From positions 7,936,001-8,000,000 of the forward strand of contig NZ_CP030073.1 of assembly GCF_003261055.1 (NCBI RefSeq): a stretch of 64,000 bases of DNA, read 5' to 3'. The position numbers and the translations under genes are program-made. The notes below the pieces were generated by a model. It saw nothing but the letters and a program-made list of their open reading frames with translations, was not told the origin of the DNA and searched no databases. Position 1 is the stretch's first letter, and each line of letters starts with the position of its first letter. The stretch is from Streptomyces cadmiisoli. GTDB lineage: Bacteria; Actinomycetota; Actinomycetes; Streptomycetales; Streptomycetaceae. This document shows positions 38,029 to 47,251 of this stretch, piece by piece.

Positions 38029-39522
38029 ATGACAGCGGGACATCAGATCGCCTTCTTCCTGCGGGAACTGACCGCTCCCGACCCGGGGCGGCGCGCCGCG
38101 GCCGCCAAGGGACTGGGCAGGATCGGCGGGGCCGAGCACACGACGGCGCTCGCGGCCGTCGCCGGTGACGCCGAGCCCGAGGTGAGGGCCGCCGCGGCGA
38201 TCGGGCTGGGCCGGCTCGGCGTGCGGGAAGCGGCCGAGCAGGTGCTGCCGGCGCTGATGGCGGACGTGGACGCGCGGCCCCGCCGCAGAGCAGCGCTCGC
38301 CGCCATCAAGCTCGGGCTGGACGGCACAGCTGTCGTGACCGCCTTCGCGCGTCTGCTGCGCGACCCGGATCATCACGTGCGGATCAACGCCCTGGACGGG
38401 CTGGCGGCGCTGGGTGCGACCGGCGACGTGCCGGCGCTGGTGGCACTGTTCGGCGATCCGGACTGGGCCGTGTGGGGCCGGGCCCGGACACTGGCGTGGC
38501 GGCACCGGGACGACCCCGCGGTGAGGGCCGAGGTGGTCCGGACGGCTCGGCAGGGCATCGGCGCCGCCCGCGCACGGGCCCTGGACACGCTCCCGGACCG
38601 CTGCACCGAATCCCTCGCCGAGTCGCTGGTGGAGGGGCTGCGGGATCCCTCCGGCGAGGTGCGGATCCAGGTGACCCGGCGGTTGTCCGGCGTGACCCGG
38701 CCCGGGACGGGGGAGGCGCTGACGGCCGCCCTGGAGGCCGAGCGGGACCCGCGGGCCGCGGCGGCGCTGCTGCACGCTCTCGAACGGCAGGACGACGCGC
38801 GGGTGGCCGCCGCGGCCGTCCGCTGGCTGCGTGATCCCGTGGCGGGCGCGTCGGCCGCGGGCGTCGTGGGGGCCGTGGGCAGCCGGAGCGCCGTCGAGCG
38901 TCTGCGCGCGGTCCTCGGCGACGGCACGATGCCCGGCCGTACCCGGGCCGCCGCTGCCGTCGCCGTGGGGGAGTGGGGGCGATGGGACGCGGTGTGGCTG
39001 CTGCTGCCCCTGCTGGACGATCCCGACGCCGACGTGCGCACGGGTGCCACGGACGGGCTCGGCGCGCTGGTGGACGGCGGGCTGCGACCGTGGGAACGGG
39101 GTGCCGTGGCGCGGGCTCTGACGGGCCGTCTGGCCTCCGGCGCGGACCGGGTCTGGCGGACGCGCAACGCGTTGATCGGCCTCCGCGATGCGCTGCCCGC
39201 CGTACGCCGCCTGGCGGACGGCTCACCCCTGACCGAGGTGAGGGCCGCCGCGCTGTCGCTGCTCGAACCGGCACGGAGGCCGGACGGGAACGCCCGTCAC
39301 GACGTGGGGCGCTTCGTGCGGGCCCTCGACGATCCGGAGGAGCCGGTTCGCTATCACGCGGCCCTGGGGCTCGGGGAGTGGATCGAGGCCGGCGGGGAGC
39401 CGCCGCGGGACCGTGAACGGGTGCGCGGCAGGCTGTGGGCCCTCGCCTCGGAGACCTCCCCCCGGCTGAGGCACGCCGCCGAGACCGCTCTGCGGGCCCT
39501 GGACGCTGTGCCGGGCGAGTGA
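38029..39522 (+). CDS. HEAT-repeat protein
   Basis: A 497-residue all-helical protein made of a dozen or more HEAT/PBS-lyase-type repeats, for example AAAKGLGRIGG, VRAAAAIGLGRLG, VRINALDGLAALG and VRTGATDGLGALV, each about 31 residues apart. No enzymatic or membrane motif is visible, so it is probably a protein-interaction scaffold. ATG start at 38029 after GGGGG. Neighbours give no clue to the partner. Confidence 0.88.
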   Translation: MTAGHQIAFFLRELTAPDPGRRAAAAKGLGRIGGAEHTTALAAVAGDAEPEVRAAAAIGLGRLGVREAAEQVLPALMADVDARPRRRAALAAIKLGLDGTAVVTAFARLLRDPDHHVRINALDGLAALGATGDVPALVALFGDPDWAVWGRARTLAWRHRDDPAVRAEVVRTARQGIGAARARALDTLPDRCTESLAESLVEGLRDPSGEVRIQVTRRLSGVTRPGTGEALTAALEAERDPRAAAALLHALERQDDARVAAAAVRWLRDPVAGASAAGVVGAVGSRSAVERLRAVLGDGTMPGRTRAAAAVAVGEWGRWDAVWLLLPLLDDPDADVRTGATDGLGALVDGGLRPWERGAVARALTGRLASGADRVWRTRNALIGLRDALPAVRRLADGSPLTEVRAAALSLLEPARRPDGNARHDVGRFVRALDDPEEPVRYHAALGLGEWIEAGGEPPRDRERVRGRLWALASETSPRLRHAAETALRALDAVPGE

Positions 39523-39694
39523 CCCCGGCCGGCGCTCCGAGCCTTCGCCACGGGCCGGAACGCCCCGGCCGCACCGCGCACCGCTCGGGACGTACGGGAC
39601 GGCCACGACGGTGCACCGCCGCGGATTCCGCCGTGGAGCGCACCGCCGTACCGCATGGTGACATGGACTGTGTTCCCCACGAACGGAGGCACGG

Positions 39695-40561
39695 ATGGAC
39701 GTCGGGATCGGCCTTCCCAACACGGTCCCCGGAACCGAACCGCAGGCGCTCCTCGACTGGGCCCGGCGGGCCGAGGAAACGAACTTCAGCACCCTCGGGA
39801 CCATCGGCCGGATCGTCTACCCGGGCTATGAGGAACTGATCGCCCTGACGGCCGCCGCGACGGTGACCCACCGGATCCGGCTGACGACCGGCGTCCTTCT
39901 CGCCCCGCTTTACACGAACACCGCGCTGCTGGCGAAGCAGGCGGCCTCACTCGACCGGCTCTCCGGCGGCCGCCTCGTTCTCGGCGTGGGCCTGGGCGGA
40001 CGCGACGACGACTACGCCGCCAGCAAACTGTCCACCGAGGGCAGAGGGCGCCGGCTCGAGGAGCAGCTCGCCGAGATGAAGCGCATCTGGGCCGGCGAGG
40101 AACGCGGCTTCGCCGGCGCCATCGGACCGCGACCGGTGCGCGCCGACGGCCCCGAACTCATCCTGGGCGGTTCCACCGCGCTCACCTTCCGGCGGGTGGC
40201 CGAACTCGGCGACGGCTGGATCATGGGCGGCGGCACGCCGGACATGTTCGCCCGGGCCGCGAGCGGTGTCGACGCCGCGTGGGAGCAGGCCGGCCGCCGG
40301 GGCAGGCCGCGCAAACTGTCCCTGGCCTACTTCGCCCTCGGCTCCGATCCGCGGGCGCAGGCGGACGCCTATCTGCTGCACTACTACGCGAGTCTGGGCC
40401 GCGACGTCGCCGGCCAGATCGCGGCGGGCGCCGCGGTGAGCGCCGACATGGTCAAGTCCTACGTCGCCGCGTTCGAAGCGGGTGGCTGCGACGAGCTGAT
40501 CTTCGTTCCCACCGCCTCGACGCCCGACCAGGTCGAGCTGCTGGCCGAGGCGCTCGCCTGA
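39695..40561 (+). CDS. LLM-class flavin-dependent oxidoreductase
   Basis: A 288-residue luciferase-like (TIM-barrel) protein. The N-terminal DVGIGLPN strand, TGVLLAPLYTNTALLAKQAASLDRLSGGRLVLGVGLGGR segment (about 63-105) and LGGSTALTFRRVAELGDGW are typical of F420- or FMN-dependent members. It probably oxidises or reduces a small organic substrate. It converges on the methyltransferase gene, with 33 bases between stops. Confidence 0.9.
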   Translation: MDVGIGLPNTVPGTEPQALLDWARRAEETNFSTLGTIGRIVYPGYEELIALTAAATVTHRIRLTTGVLLAPLYTNTALLAKQAASLDRLSGGRLVLGVGLGGRDDDYAASKLSTEGRGRRLEEQLAEMKRIWAGEERGFAGAIGPRPVRADGPELILGGSTALTFRRVAELGDGWIMGGGTPDMFARAASGVDAAWEQAGRRGRPRKLSLAYFALGSDPRAQADAYLLHYYASLGRDVAGQIAAGAAVSADMVKSYVAAFEAGGCDELIFVPTASTPDQVELLAEALA

Positions 40562-40594
40562 CCGGTGCGCGTGCCGCCGGCGGTCATGGCGCGG

Positions 40595-41338
40595 CTACGG
40601 GGCGGACGGGAGGCGGTAGACGGAGACGTGAGAGCGTGACTCGGCCGTGAACTCGGCGCCGGACCAGTCCGCATGCCGGCTCTCCAGCTCGAATCCGCCG
40701 AGCCGGCCCATGAGGTCGAGTTCGCCCGGCCAGATGTAGCGGTGCGGGCTGCGGCCCAGCCGGGCCCGACGGGTGTCGTCGAAGTGGAAGTGGTGCGACA
40801 CGACGTGCTGGCGCAGCACGTCGTACGTGTCCAGCCCGATGTAACCGGGCTCGGCCTGCCAGACGGTGGCGGTCCGGCCCGGTGGAAGCCGGCGCAGCTC
40901 CGGTACCCAGAGTTCGATCACGAACCGGCCGCCGGGAACGAGGTGGCGGGCCGCGTTGCGGAAGCAGTCCACCTGCTCCTCCTGGGTGAGCAGGTTGGAG
41001 ATCGTGTTGTAGACGAGGTAGACGAGCTGGAACGTCCCGGGCACCACGGTGGTCGCCATGTCCCCCATGACCACGGGGATCGTCGCCTCGTCCGCCTTGG
41101 TCCGCAGCCGGCTCACCATCGGACGCGACAGCTCGATGCCGCTGACGGGCACCCCGCGCTCCGCCAGCGGAACGGCCACCCGGCCCGTCCCGACGGCGAA
41201 CTCCAGCGCCGCTCCGCCCTCCGCCAGCTCGGCGAGGCGGTCCACGGTCGGTCCCAGGGTCTCGGGCGCGAACATGCCCTCACCGGGTGTGTCGTAACGC
41301 CGGGCCGCGTCGGCGTCCCAGATCTCGTCCTGCCGCAT
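40595..41338 (-). CDS. Class I SAM-dependent methyltransferase
   Basis: About 247 residues with a Rossmann methyltransferase fold. The SAM motif I is unusual in sequence (ALEFAVGTGRVAVPLA), followed by acidic SGIELSRPM and VVMGDM motifs. The substrate cannot be inferred. ATG 41338 (MRQDEIW) or ATG 41353 (MDVDGM) are both possible starts; neither has a strong ribosome binding site. Confidence 0.87.
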   Translation of the reverse strand: MRQDEIWDADAARRYDTPGEGMFAPETLGPTVDRLAELAEGGAALEFAVGTGRVAVPLAERGVPVSGIELSRPMVSRLRTKADEATIPVVMGDMATTVVPGTFQLVYLVYNTISNLLTQEEQVDCFRNAARHLVPGGRFVIELWVPELRRLPPGRTATVWQAEPGYIGLDTYDVLRQHVVSHHFHFDDTRRARLGRSPHRYIWPGELDLMGRLGGFELESRHADWSGAEFTAESRSHVSVYRLPSAP

Positions 41339-41594
41339 CCCGTCAACGTCCATCACCGGCCGCGACGATGTCCACCGATTTTCCGGGCGCGAGCCTCCCG
41401 TCCGGCGCCGGGGCGAGGCCCTCGCACTGCCCGCCGTCCCCCGCACGCGCGCATGTCTCGTCGTCCGTCCCGGGCCCGGCATATGCTCGATTTCGGCAGT
41501 TGTCCGCCCAAGGCGGTCCTGCCCGCTCGGCCGCGGCCGGCTCGTGTCCACGACCTGCCGATCCATCGATCCACCCTGAGCCCCCGGGAGTGCC

Positions 41595-42368
41595 ATGGCC
41601 TCCATACGTGCCGTCGGCACAATTCTCGCCTTCGGGCTTCTGACCCTCGTGACCGGGTGTGCCGGCGCGGGCACGCCCAGTGCCTCCACGGCCGTACCCC
41701 ACCCGGCCCCGCCCCGAGCCTCCTCACCGGCCGCCGCACCCCCCGCGCCCGCGGCGCCGGGGACGCCCGGGCCGCCGGGCTCGGCGGCCGGCTCCGCGTC
41801 GTCCGCGTCCAGCGCGGTGCCCGGTGTCGATCCCCGCTCCGTGTCGGCCTCGCTCAGCATCCCCGCCATCGGCGTCAAGGACCTCGAGGTCGTTCCGTAC
41901 GAGGGCACCACCGACGACTGGCCCGGGACGCGGATACAGGACCGCGGTGTGGCCGCCAGCCCCTACGGCGACGAGGGCGGTATCGGACCCGGCGAAACGG
42001 GCAACTACCTGGTCACCGCCCACCGTCTGAGTGCCGGTGGCCCCCTGCGGGACCTGCCGGAACTCGACAAGGGCGACACCGTGCGCGTCGAACTGGGCGA
42101 CGCCGTCTACACGTACGAGATCACGGCGAGCAGATGGACGTCGTTCCGCTCGGCACGCTCGCTGGAGGAGCAGCGGGCCGCCGTGCCCGGCAAGCCGGGT
42201 GTGACACCCACCCAGGCCATGATCACCATATCGACGTGCGCCACCCCCGAGGACAACGCGGCGGGCAACTTCTGGCGCGACGACCGGAAGAACCCCGAGC
42301 ACCGCATAGACAGGGTCGGCGTTCTCGTGTCGACCGGGTCCGCGGGCGCCGGCGGCGCGCCGGGCTGA
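41595..42368 (+). CDS. Class E-like sortase with lipoprotein signal
   Basis: A 257-residue sortase. The N-terminus is a lipoprotein signal peptide with lipobox LVTGC (Cys22) rather than the usual membrane helix, followed by a long Pro/Ala/Ser linker (25-80). The catalytic domain contains His143 (TAHR), Cys215 (ISTCATPED) and Arg237 (EHRIDRVG). It would act on the outer face of the membrane as a lipid-anchored transpeptidase. No substrate gene is adjacent; the LADTG protein at 25075-27114 is the only LAxTG candidate in the window. Confidence 0.82.
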   Translation: MASIRAVGTILAFGLLTLVTGCAGAGTPSASTAVPHPAPPRASSPAAAPPAPAAPGTPGPPGSAAGSASSASSAVPGVDPRSVSASLSIPAIGVKDLEVVPYEGTTDDWPGTRIQDRGVAASPYGDEGGIGPGETGNYLVTAHRLSAGGPLRDLPELDKGDTVRVELGDAVYTYEITASRWTSFRSARSLEEQRAAVPGKPGVTPTQAMITISTCATPEDNAAGNFWRDDRKNPEHRIDRVGVLVSTGSAGAGGAPG

Positions 42369-42390
42369 TCCGGCCGGCCCCCGCTCCGGG

Positions 42391-42424
42391 TCACGCACGG
42401 GCGCCCGTCACGCGCGGGCGCCCG
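42391..42424. repeat. Two tandem 17-bp repeats between convergent genes
   Basis: 42391-42407 and 42408-42424 match at 16 of 17 positions, and each contains the palindrome CGGGCGCCCG. They fill most of the 60-base gap between the sortase stop and the ParA-associated gene stop and may act as a terminator for both. Confidence 0.7.
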
Positions 42425-42428
42425 CTCC

Positions 42429-42665
42429 TCAGCCGGGCCCGTCCTGTGTGATTCCCAGCGGACGCAGCAGGACGTTGGCGGCTCGGACGAGCGCCGCCAC
42501 CGGTGGCTCGGTCCAGCGGGTCAGCTCGTCCGTCAGGGCGGGGTCGACCTCGATGGTCACCCGCACATAGCGGGTGTGCAGCGTGGTGCTCTTGGCGGAA
42601 CGGGGAGCGGCGACGTCGTGGGAGCGCTGAAGTGCCGCCCGGTAGGTGTCTTTTCGCTGGTTCAC
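42429..42665 (-). CDS. Small partner of ParA-like ATPase
   Basis: A 78-residue protein whose GTG start overlaps the ParA-like stop codon (GTGA, 42662-42665), so it is cotranslated. It is polar, with a basic N-terminus (MNQRKDTYRAALQRSH) and a strand TRYVRVTIEVDPALTDELTRW that could form a ribbon-helix-helix-like fold. By position it is a candidate ParB-substitute or centromere-binding partner; this is inference. Confidence 0.65.
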   Translation of the reverse strand: MNQRKDTYRAALQRSHDVAAPRSAKSTTLHTRYVRVTIEVDPALTDELTRWTEPPVAALVRAANVLLRPLGITQDGPG

Positions 42666-43297
42666 GCCTTGTCCTGACGTTTGATGAGCTCGTCCGCGAG
42701 TTCGATGTACGCGGACCCTTTCACCGCGACCGGGTTGCCGAACGACTGGGAGTACAGATCGAGCCGGGGAATGTGCGTCGACAGCACGTCGAAGCCCTGC
42801 TCGGTCAGAGCGTCCCGGGCGTCGGCATCCGGACCGGTGCGCGTGGCGGCGGGACGGTTCGTGCGGTTCAGCAGCACCGTGGCGCGGGCCGGCTCGGCGC
42901 GCAGGGACTGCACGTCGCCCATCTCGCCGCCGATGGGGGCCATACGGTCGAGTTCGATGGGCGACGGGGTCACCGGCACGATCCATTCGGCGGCGTACCG
43001 CATGATGCTCCGGGCGATATGGGCGTGGTCCTCGAGTTGGGGCGCGTCGAACACGACCGCCTGCCGGTTGCCGAGGAAGTCGTTCACGCGCCGGTGCACA
43101 TCGCCCACCGGCAGGGCGACCACCGGGAAGGGGAAACCGCCCGCCATCTCGCTCCACCGCAGCGCGGAGGAGGCCGGGTCGCTGTCCACCAGCAGCGGTG
43201 AGATGCCGGACTCGTGGAGGGCGTGGGCCAGCCAGACCGCGCTGGTCGTCTTTCCCACTCCGGGTTTGAGGTTCACGAAGGCATAGCTCAGCAGCAC
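42662..43297 (-). CDS. ParA-like Walker ATPase
   Basis: About 211 residues of the ParA/MinD superfamily. The deviant Walker A KPGVGKTTSA is near residue 11, followed by LLVDSDP (A') and VFDAPQ (B). It is short, with no N-terminal DNA-binding extension. GTG 43297 is the best start; TAGCGT 8 bases upstream on the same strand could make a leaderless transcript. Coupled to a small downstream gene, it looks like a partition-type pair outside any obvious plasmid. Confidence 0.82.
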   Translation of the reverse strand: MLLSYAFVNLKPGVGKTTSAVWLAHALHESGISPLLVDSDPASSALRWSEMAGGFPFPVVALPVGDVHRRVNDFLGNRQAVVFDAPQLEDHAHIARSIMRYAAEWIVPVTPSPIELDRMAPIGGEMGDVQSLRAEPARATVLLNRTNRPAATRTGPDADARDALTEQGFDVLSTHIPRLDLYSQSFGNPVAVKGSAYIELADELIKRQDKA

Positions 43298-43602
43298 GAG
43301 CGGCAACGCTAGGGGCCGCGGCGGAGCGGAGCGCCCGACGCGGTCGCGACGGTCGTGTGGTTCACCCTGCGGTGGCGGCCGGATCGTGCGAATGGCCCTC
43401 ACCCGGCCCCGGCCCGCCGGTCGAGGCGTGCCGCGGGCGCGGTACCCGAGTGACAAGCTCCCGCCCCACGTGTCCCGAAGGGCCATCACCCCACCGACCT
43501 GTGGCCGGTCGGGTGACTTGTGCGGAGCGGAACGTCCCGTCGCCCCGATGCCCGTGCCACCGGCCTGTTCCATGGAGCCCCCCACGACGGGAGCGAGGGA
43601 GC
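43298..43602. other. Divergent promoter region
   Basis: About 305 bases between the ParA-like gene and the permease, read divergently. I see no credible gene; GAGGGAGC just before 43603 is the permease ribosome binding site. Confidence 0.4.
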
Positions 43603-45099
43603 ATGGCAGCACGCACCGCCGACCCAGGGCCGCCCACCGAGCTGAAGGCCGGCGCGATCGGATTCGTCGACGCGCTCGTCATCGGACTGAACGCCACCTC
43701 CCCGGCGTACTCGCTCGCCGCGGTCATCGGCCCGATCGTGGCCCTCGTGGGCATCTACGCTCCCGGCGTCATGGTCGCCTCGTTCGTACCGATGCTGCTG
43801 ATCGCCTCCGCTTTCTACTACCTCAACAAGGTCGACCAGGACTGCGGTACGACCTTTTCCTGGGTGACCCGGGCGATGGGCCCCTGGGCCGGCTGGCTCG
43901 GTGGATGGGCCATCGCCATGACCGGAGTCCTGGTGGTCGGTTCGCTCGCGGACGTCGCCGTGACCTTCGCCCTGCTCGCCTTCGGCCTGGACGGCTGGGC
44001 CGGGAACGAGGCCGTACGGCAGACGCTCACCGTGCTGCTCATCCTTGTGATGACGGCGGTGTGCGTCATCGGCACCGAGCTGTCGGCCAGGGTGCAGAAC
44101 GTCCTGATCGTCGCGCAGGTCGCCTGTCTGCTCGCCTTCGCCGTCGTGGCCCTGTACCGCGTTTACACCGGCACCGGCACCCCCGAATCCGTCGAACCGT
44201 CGATCACCTGGCTGAACCCCTTCGGCTTCGGCGGCGCGCCGCTGACCGCCGCCCTGCTGCTGGGCGTGTTCATCTACTGGGGGTGGGAGTCCGCCGTCAA
44301 TCTCACCGAGGAGGTCGAGGACTCCGCGACGGCTCCCGGCCTGGCCGCGGTCTGGTCGACGGTCGTCCTGCTGGTGACCTATGTGTCGGTCGGGTTCGCG
44401 GTCGTGGCCTACACCGGGACCGACTTCCTCGCCCGGAACGCCGGGGAGGAGGAGTTCGTCTTCGCGCTGCTCGCCGGGGAGGCCATGGGCGGCTGGGACT
44501 GGGTGGTGCTGCTGGCGGTCTCGTCGTCGGCGCTGGCGTCGACCCAGACGACGATCATCCCCGCGTCGCGCACGGCGCTGTCCATGGCGCGCCGGCACGC
44601 GCTGCCCGCGCCGCTGGCCCACGTCCATCCCCGGTTCCGCACGCCCGACGTGAGCACCTGGTGGGTCGCCGGCATCGCCATCGCCTGGTACGTCGCCGTG
44701 AACCGGATCAGCAGCAACGCCCTGTTCGACTCGCTCACCGCGCTGTCGCTGCTGATCGCCTTCTACTACGCGCTCACGGGTGTCGCCTGCGCGGTGTACT
44801 ACCGCCGCCATCTGACGGACAGCGTCCGCCGGTTCGTGCTGATCGGCCTCGGCCCGCTCGTCGGTGCCGGACTGCTGACGTGGCTGCTGGTGGAATCCGT
44901 CGCCCACATGTCCGACCCGGCCAATTCCTACAGCGGCGTCTCCTGGTTCGGGCTGGGGCCCCCGCTGGTCATCGGCCTCGGCATCCTCGCCGTGGGCGTG
45001 GTCATCATGGTCGTGTGGCGGCTGAAGGCGCCCGCCTTCTGGTCGGAGCGTCCGAGTGTCGCCGACCCCACCCTCGTCCGGGACGAGGGGCCGCGCTGA
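43603..45099 (+). CDS. APC-family amino acid permease
   Basis: A 498-residue transporter with about twelve membrane helices of the amino acid-polyamine-organocation superfamily. The first helix motif GFVDALVIGLNATSPAYSLAAVIG is typical, including the unwound glycine-rich segment. A soluble universal stress protein gene follows 154 bases downstream, a recurrent pairing in actinobacteria. Substrate unknown, likely an amino acid or amine. Confidence 0.93.
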   Translation: MAARTADPGPPTELKAGAIGFVDALVIGLNATSPAYSLAAVIGPIVALVGIYAPGVMVASFVPMLLIASAFYYLNKVDQDCGTTFSWVTRAMGPWAGWLGGWAIAMTGVLVVGSLADVAVTFALLAFGLDGWAGNEAVRQTLTVLLILVMTAVCVIGTELSARVQNVLIVAQVACLLAFAVVALYRVYTGTGTPESVEPSITWLNPFGFGGAPLTAALLLGVFIYWGWESAVNLTEEVEDSATAPGLAAVWSTVVLLVTYVSVGFAVVAYTGTDFLARNAGEEEFVFALLAGEAMGGWDWVVLLAVSSSALASTQTTIIPASRTALSMARRHALPAPLAHVHPRFRTPDVSTWWVAGIAIAWYVAVNRISSNALFDSLTALSLLIAFYYALTGVACAVYYRRHLTDSVRRFVLIGLGPLVGAGLLTWLLVESVAHMSDPANSYSGVSWFGLGPPLVIGLGILAVGVVIMVVWRLKAPAFWSERPSVADPTLVRDEGPR

Positions 45100-45253
45100 C
45101 GCCCGGTGATCAGCCGCCCCGGGCCTGCTTTCCCCGTCCCGCACTCGAAGAACCGGCCGCGGCACAGCTCACGGCGCGGCCCCCGCACAACTGACCGCGC
45201 CCCCGACCGCACACCTGGCGGCACAACTGACGCTCAACGGATGGAGTCCCCCG

Positions 45254-45670
45254 ATGCCGGTCGTCCTCGGATACGACGAGTCCTCCGGTTCGAAGTGCGC
45301 GCTGCGGGTCGCGATCGAGATGTCGGCGGCGTTCGGTGAGCCGCTCGTCCTGGTCTTCGGCGCCGCGGTTCCCGGGTCCCTGGGCGAGGAGTACCACGCC
45401 CATCGCGAGGCCGTCCTGGAAGCCGGACGGCGGGCGCTGGACGAAGCCGTGGCGGTCGCCGAGACCGCCGGCGTGCCCACGACCGTCGAGATCATCGACG
45501 ACAAGCCCGCCCCTGCCCTCCTCGCCGCGGCCGAACGGCACCGGGCGAGATTCGTCGTGGTGGGCAGCTGGGGCGAGAGCCCGATGCGCGGGGCGCTGCT
45601 CGGGTCCACTCCGCACAAACTGCTCCGCCTGTCGAGCATCCCGGTGGTGTGCGTGCCGACCCGGGAATGA
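45254..45670 (+). CDS. Universal stress protein UspA family
   Basis: A 138-residue single UspA domain. The ATP-binding signature GSWGESPMRGALLGST (G-2x-G-9x-GS, about 112-127) is intact, along with the N-terminal VVLGYDESSGSKCAL. It follows the APC permease on the same strand and may modulate it through ATP binding, as suggested for other permease-Usp pairs. Confidence 0.92.
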   Translation: MPVVLGYDESSGSKCALRVAIEMSAAFGEPLVLVFGAAVPGSLGEEYHAHREAVLEAGRRALDEAVAVAETAGVPTTVEIIDDKPAPALLAAAERHRARFVVVGSWGESPMRGALLGSTPHKLLRLSSIPVVCVPTRE

Positions 45671-45856
45671 AGGCGCGAAGGCGCACGGATTGCAGGTCCT
45701 CCGGGCAGGCGGGACGCTGGACATGTCAGCACCGCGGTGTCCGGCGGGCGAATGCTGGGCGGTGAACCTCCCCGGCACCGGCAGCCCAGCCCTTGCGGGA
45801 TCGACACGGCCCTTTCGGCTGTGCGGCGGCTGAGTGCATCTCCCCGGGAGAATTCC

Positions 45857-47251
45857 ATGGACACCTCAACGTTGGAAGCCATGAGGGCCGTGCTGCGCGG
45901 ACCGGTCACGGGGCCGCAGGACTCCGACTACGACGAGAGCCGTACGGTCTACAACGCGATGATCGACCGGCGGCCCGCCGCCATAGCCCGCTGTGCGGAC
46001 GCCGCGGACGTCATGGCCGCCATCCCCTTCGTCCGCGACCAGGGACTGGAACTGGCCGTGCGCGGACAGGGGCACAGCGGTCCCGGCCTCTGCCTGGTGG
46101 ACGGCGGTGTCACCATCGACCTGTCCCTGATGCGATGGGTGCGGGTCGACCCGGTCGCCAGGACCGCCCAGGTCGGCGGGGGAAGTCAGCTGGGCGACCT
46201 CGATCACGCCACCCATGCCTTCGGGCTGGCGACACCCTCGGGCATCGTCTCCATGACGGGCGTCGGCGGCCTGACGCTCGGCGGCGGCCACGGCTACCTC
46301 ACGCGCAAGTACGGTCTCACGGTGGACAACCTGCTCTCGGCGGACGTCGTGCTGGCCGACGGCAGCTTCGTCACCGCGAACGAGACCGAACACCCGGACC
46401 TGTTCTGGGCCCTGCGCGGTGGCGGCGGCAACTTCGGTGTCGTGACCTCTCTGACCTATCGCCTGCACCCCGTGGACACCATCGGATTCGGCATCACCGC
46501 GTGGCCGGTCGACCGTACCCGTGAGGTGCTGACGTGGTACCGCGAGTTCCTGCCGCAGGCACCGGACGACGTCTACGGCTTCTTCACCGTCTTCAGCCTG
46601 CCGCCGGCGCCGCCGTTCCCGGAGGAACTCCACGGCATGAAGGCGTGCGGCGTCGTGTGGTGCCACACAGGCGACCTCAACCGCTTCCAGGAGGCCATCG
46701 CCCCCGCGCAGGAGCCCGGACCGCCCGCCTTCCACTTCACGACCCCGATGCCCTACCCGGCGCTCCAGACCATCTTCGACGAGCTGATCCCCGCCGGGTA
46801 CCAGTGGTACTGGCGCGGCGACTTCTTCGACAGCATCCCGGACGCCGCCGTCGACGTGCACCTGAAGTACGCCGAGAATCTGCCGACTCCGCTGTCGCTC
46901 ATGCACCTGTACCCGGTCGACGCCGCCGCCCACCGGGTGGGCGCCGACGACACCGCGTGGGGCTACCGCGACGCCGTCTGGTCCGGCGTCTTCGCCGGTG
47001 TCGATCCGGATCCGGCGAACGCCGGGACCATCAGGCGGTGGTGTGTCGACTACTGGGAGGAGGAGCACCCGTACTCGATGGGCGGCGGGTACGTGAACTT
47101 CCTCGGCGAGGGGGAGGAGCCGGGACGGGTCCGGGCCACGTACCGCGGCCACTACGACCGGCTCGCGCAGGTCAAGCGGACGTACGACCCGGACAACGTC
47201 TTCCGCGCCACCCAGAACATCTCCCCGGCCGCGCAGCCGGGCGCTTCCTAG
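45857..47251 (+). CDS. BBE-type FAD-linked oxidoreductase
   Basis: A 464-residue berberine-bridge-enzyme-like flavoprotein: FAD_binding_4 domain then a C-terminal BBE domain (YDPDNVFRATQNI). His73 in RGQGHSG is the expected covalent FAD attachment. The second attachment Cys found in bicovalent members is not present in IVSMTGVGG, so FAD is probably monocovalent. The ATG at 45857 follows GGGAG. It would oxidise an alcohol, sugar or secondary metabolite. Its stop codon overlaps that of the convergent monooxygenase gene. Confidence 0.92.
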   Translation: MDTSTLEAMRAVLRGPVTGPQDSDYDESRTVYNAMIDRRPAAIARCADAADVMAAIPFVRDQGLELAVRGQGHSGPGLCLVDGGVTIDLSLMRWVRVDPVARTAQVGGGSQLGDLDHATHAFGLATPSGIVSMTGVGGLTLGGGHGYLTRKYGLTVDNLLSADVVLADGSFVTANETEHPDLFWALRGGGGNFGVVTSLTYRLHPVDTIGFGITAWPVDRTREVLTWYREFLPQAPDDVYGFFTVFSLPPAPPFPEELHGMKACGVVWCHTGDLNRFQEAIAPAQEPGPPAFHFTTPMPYPALQTIFDELIPAGYQWYWRGDFFDSIPDAAVDVHLKYAENLPTPLSLMHLYPVDAAAHRVGADDTAWGYRDAVWSGVFAGVDPDPANAGTIRRWCVDYWEEEHPYSMGGGYVNFLGEGEEPGRVRATYRGHYDRLAQVKRTYDPDNVFRATQNISPAAQPGAS

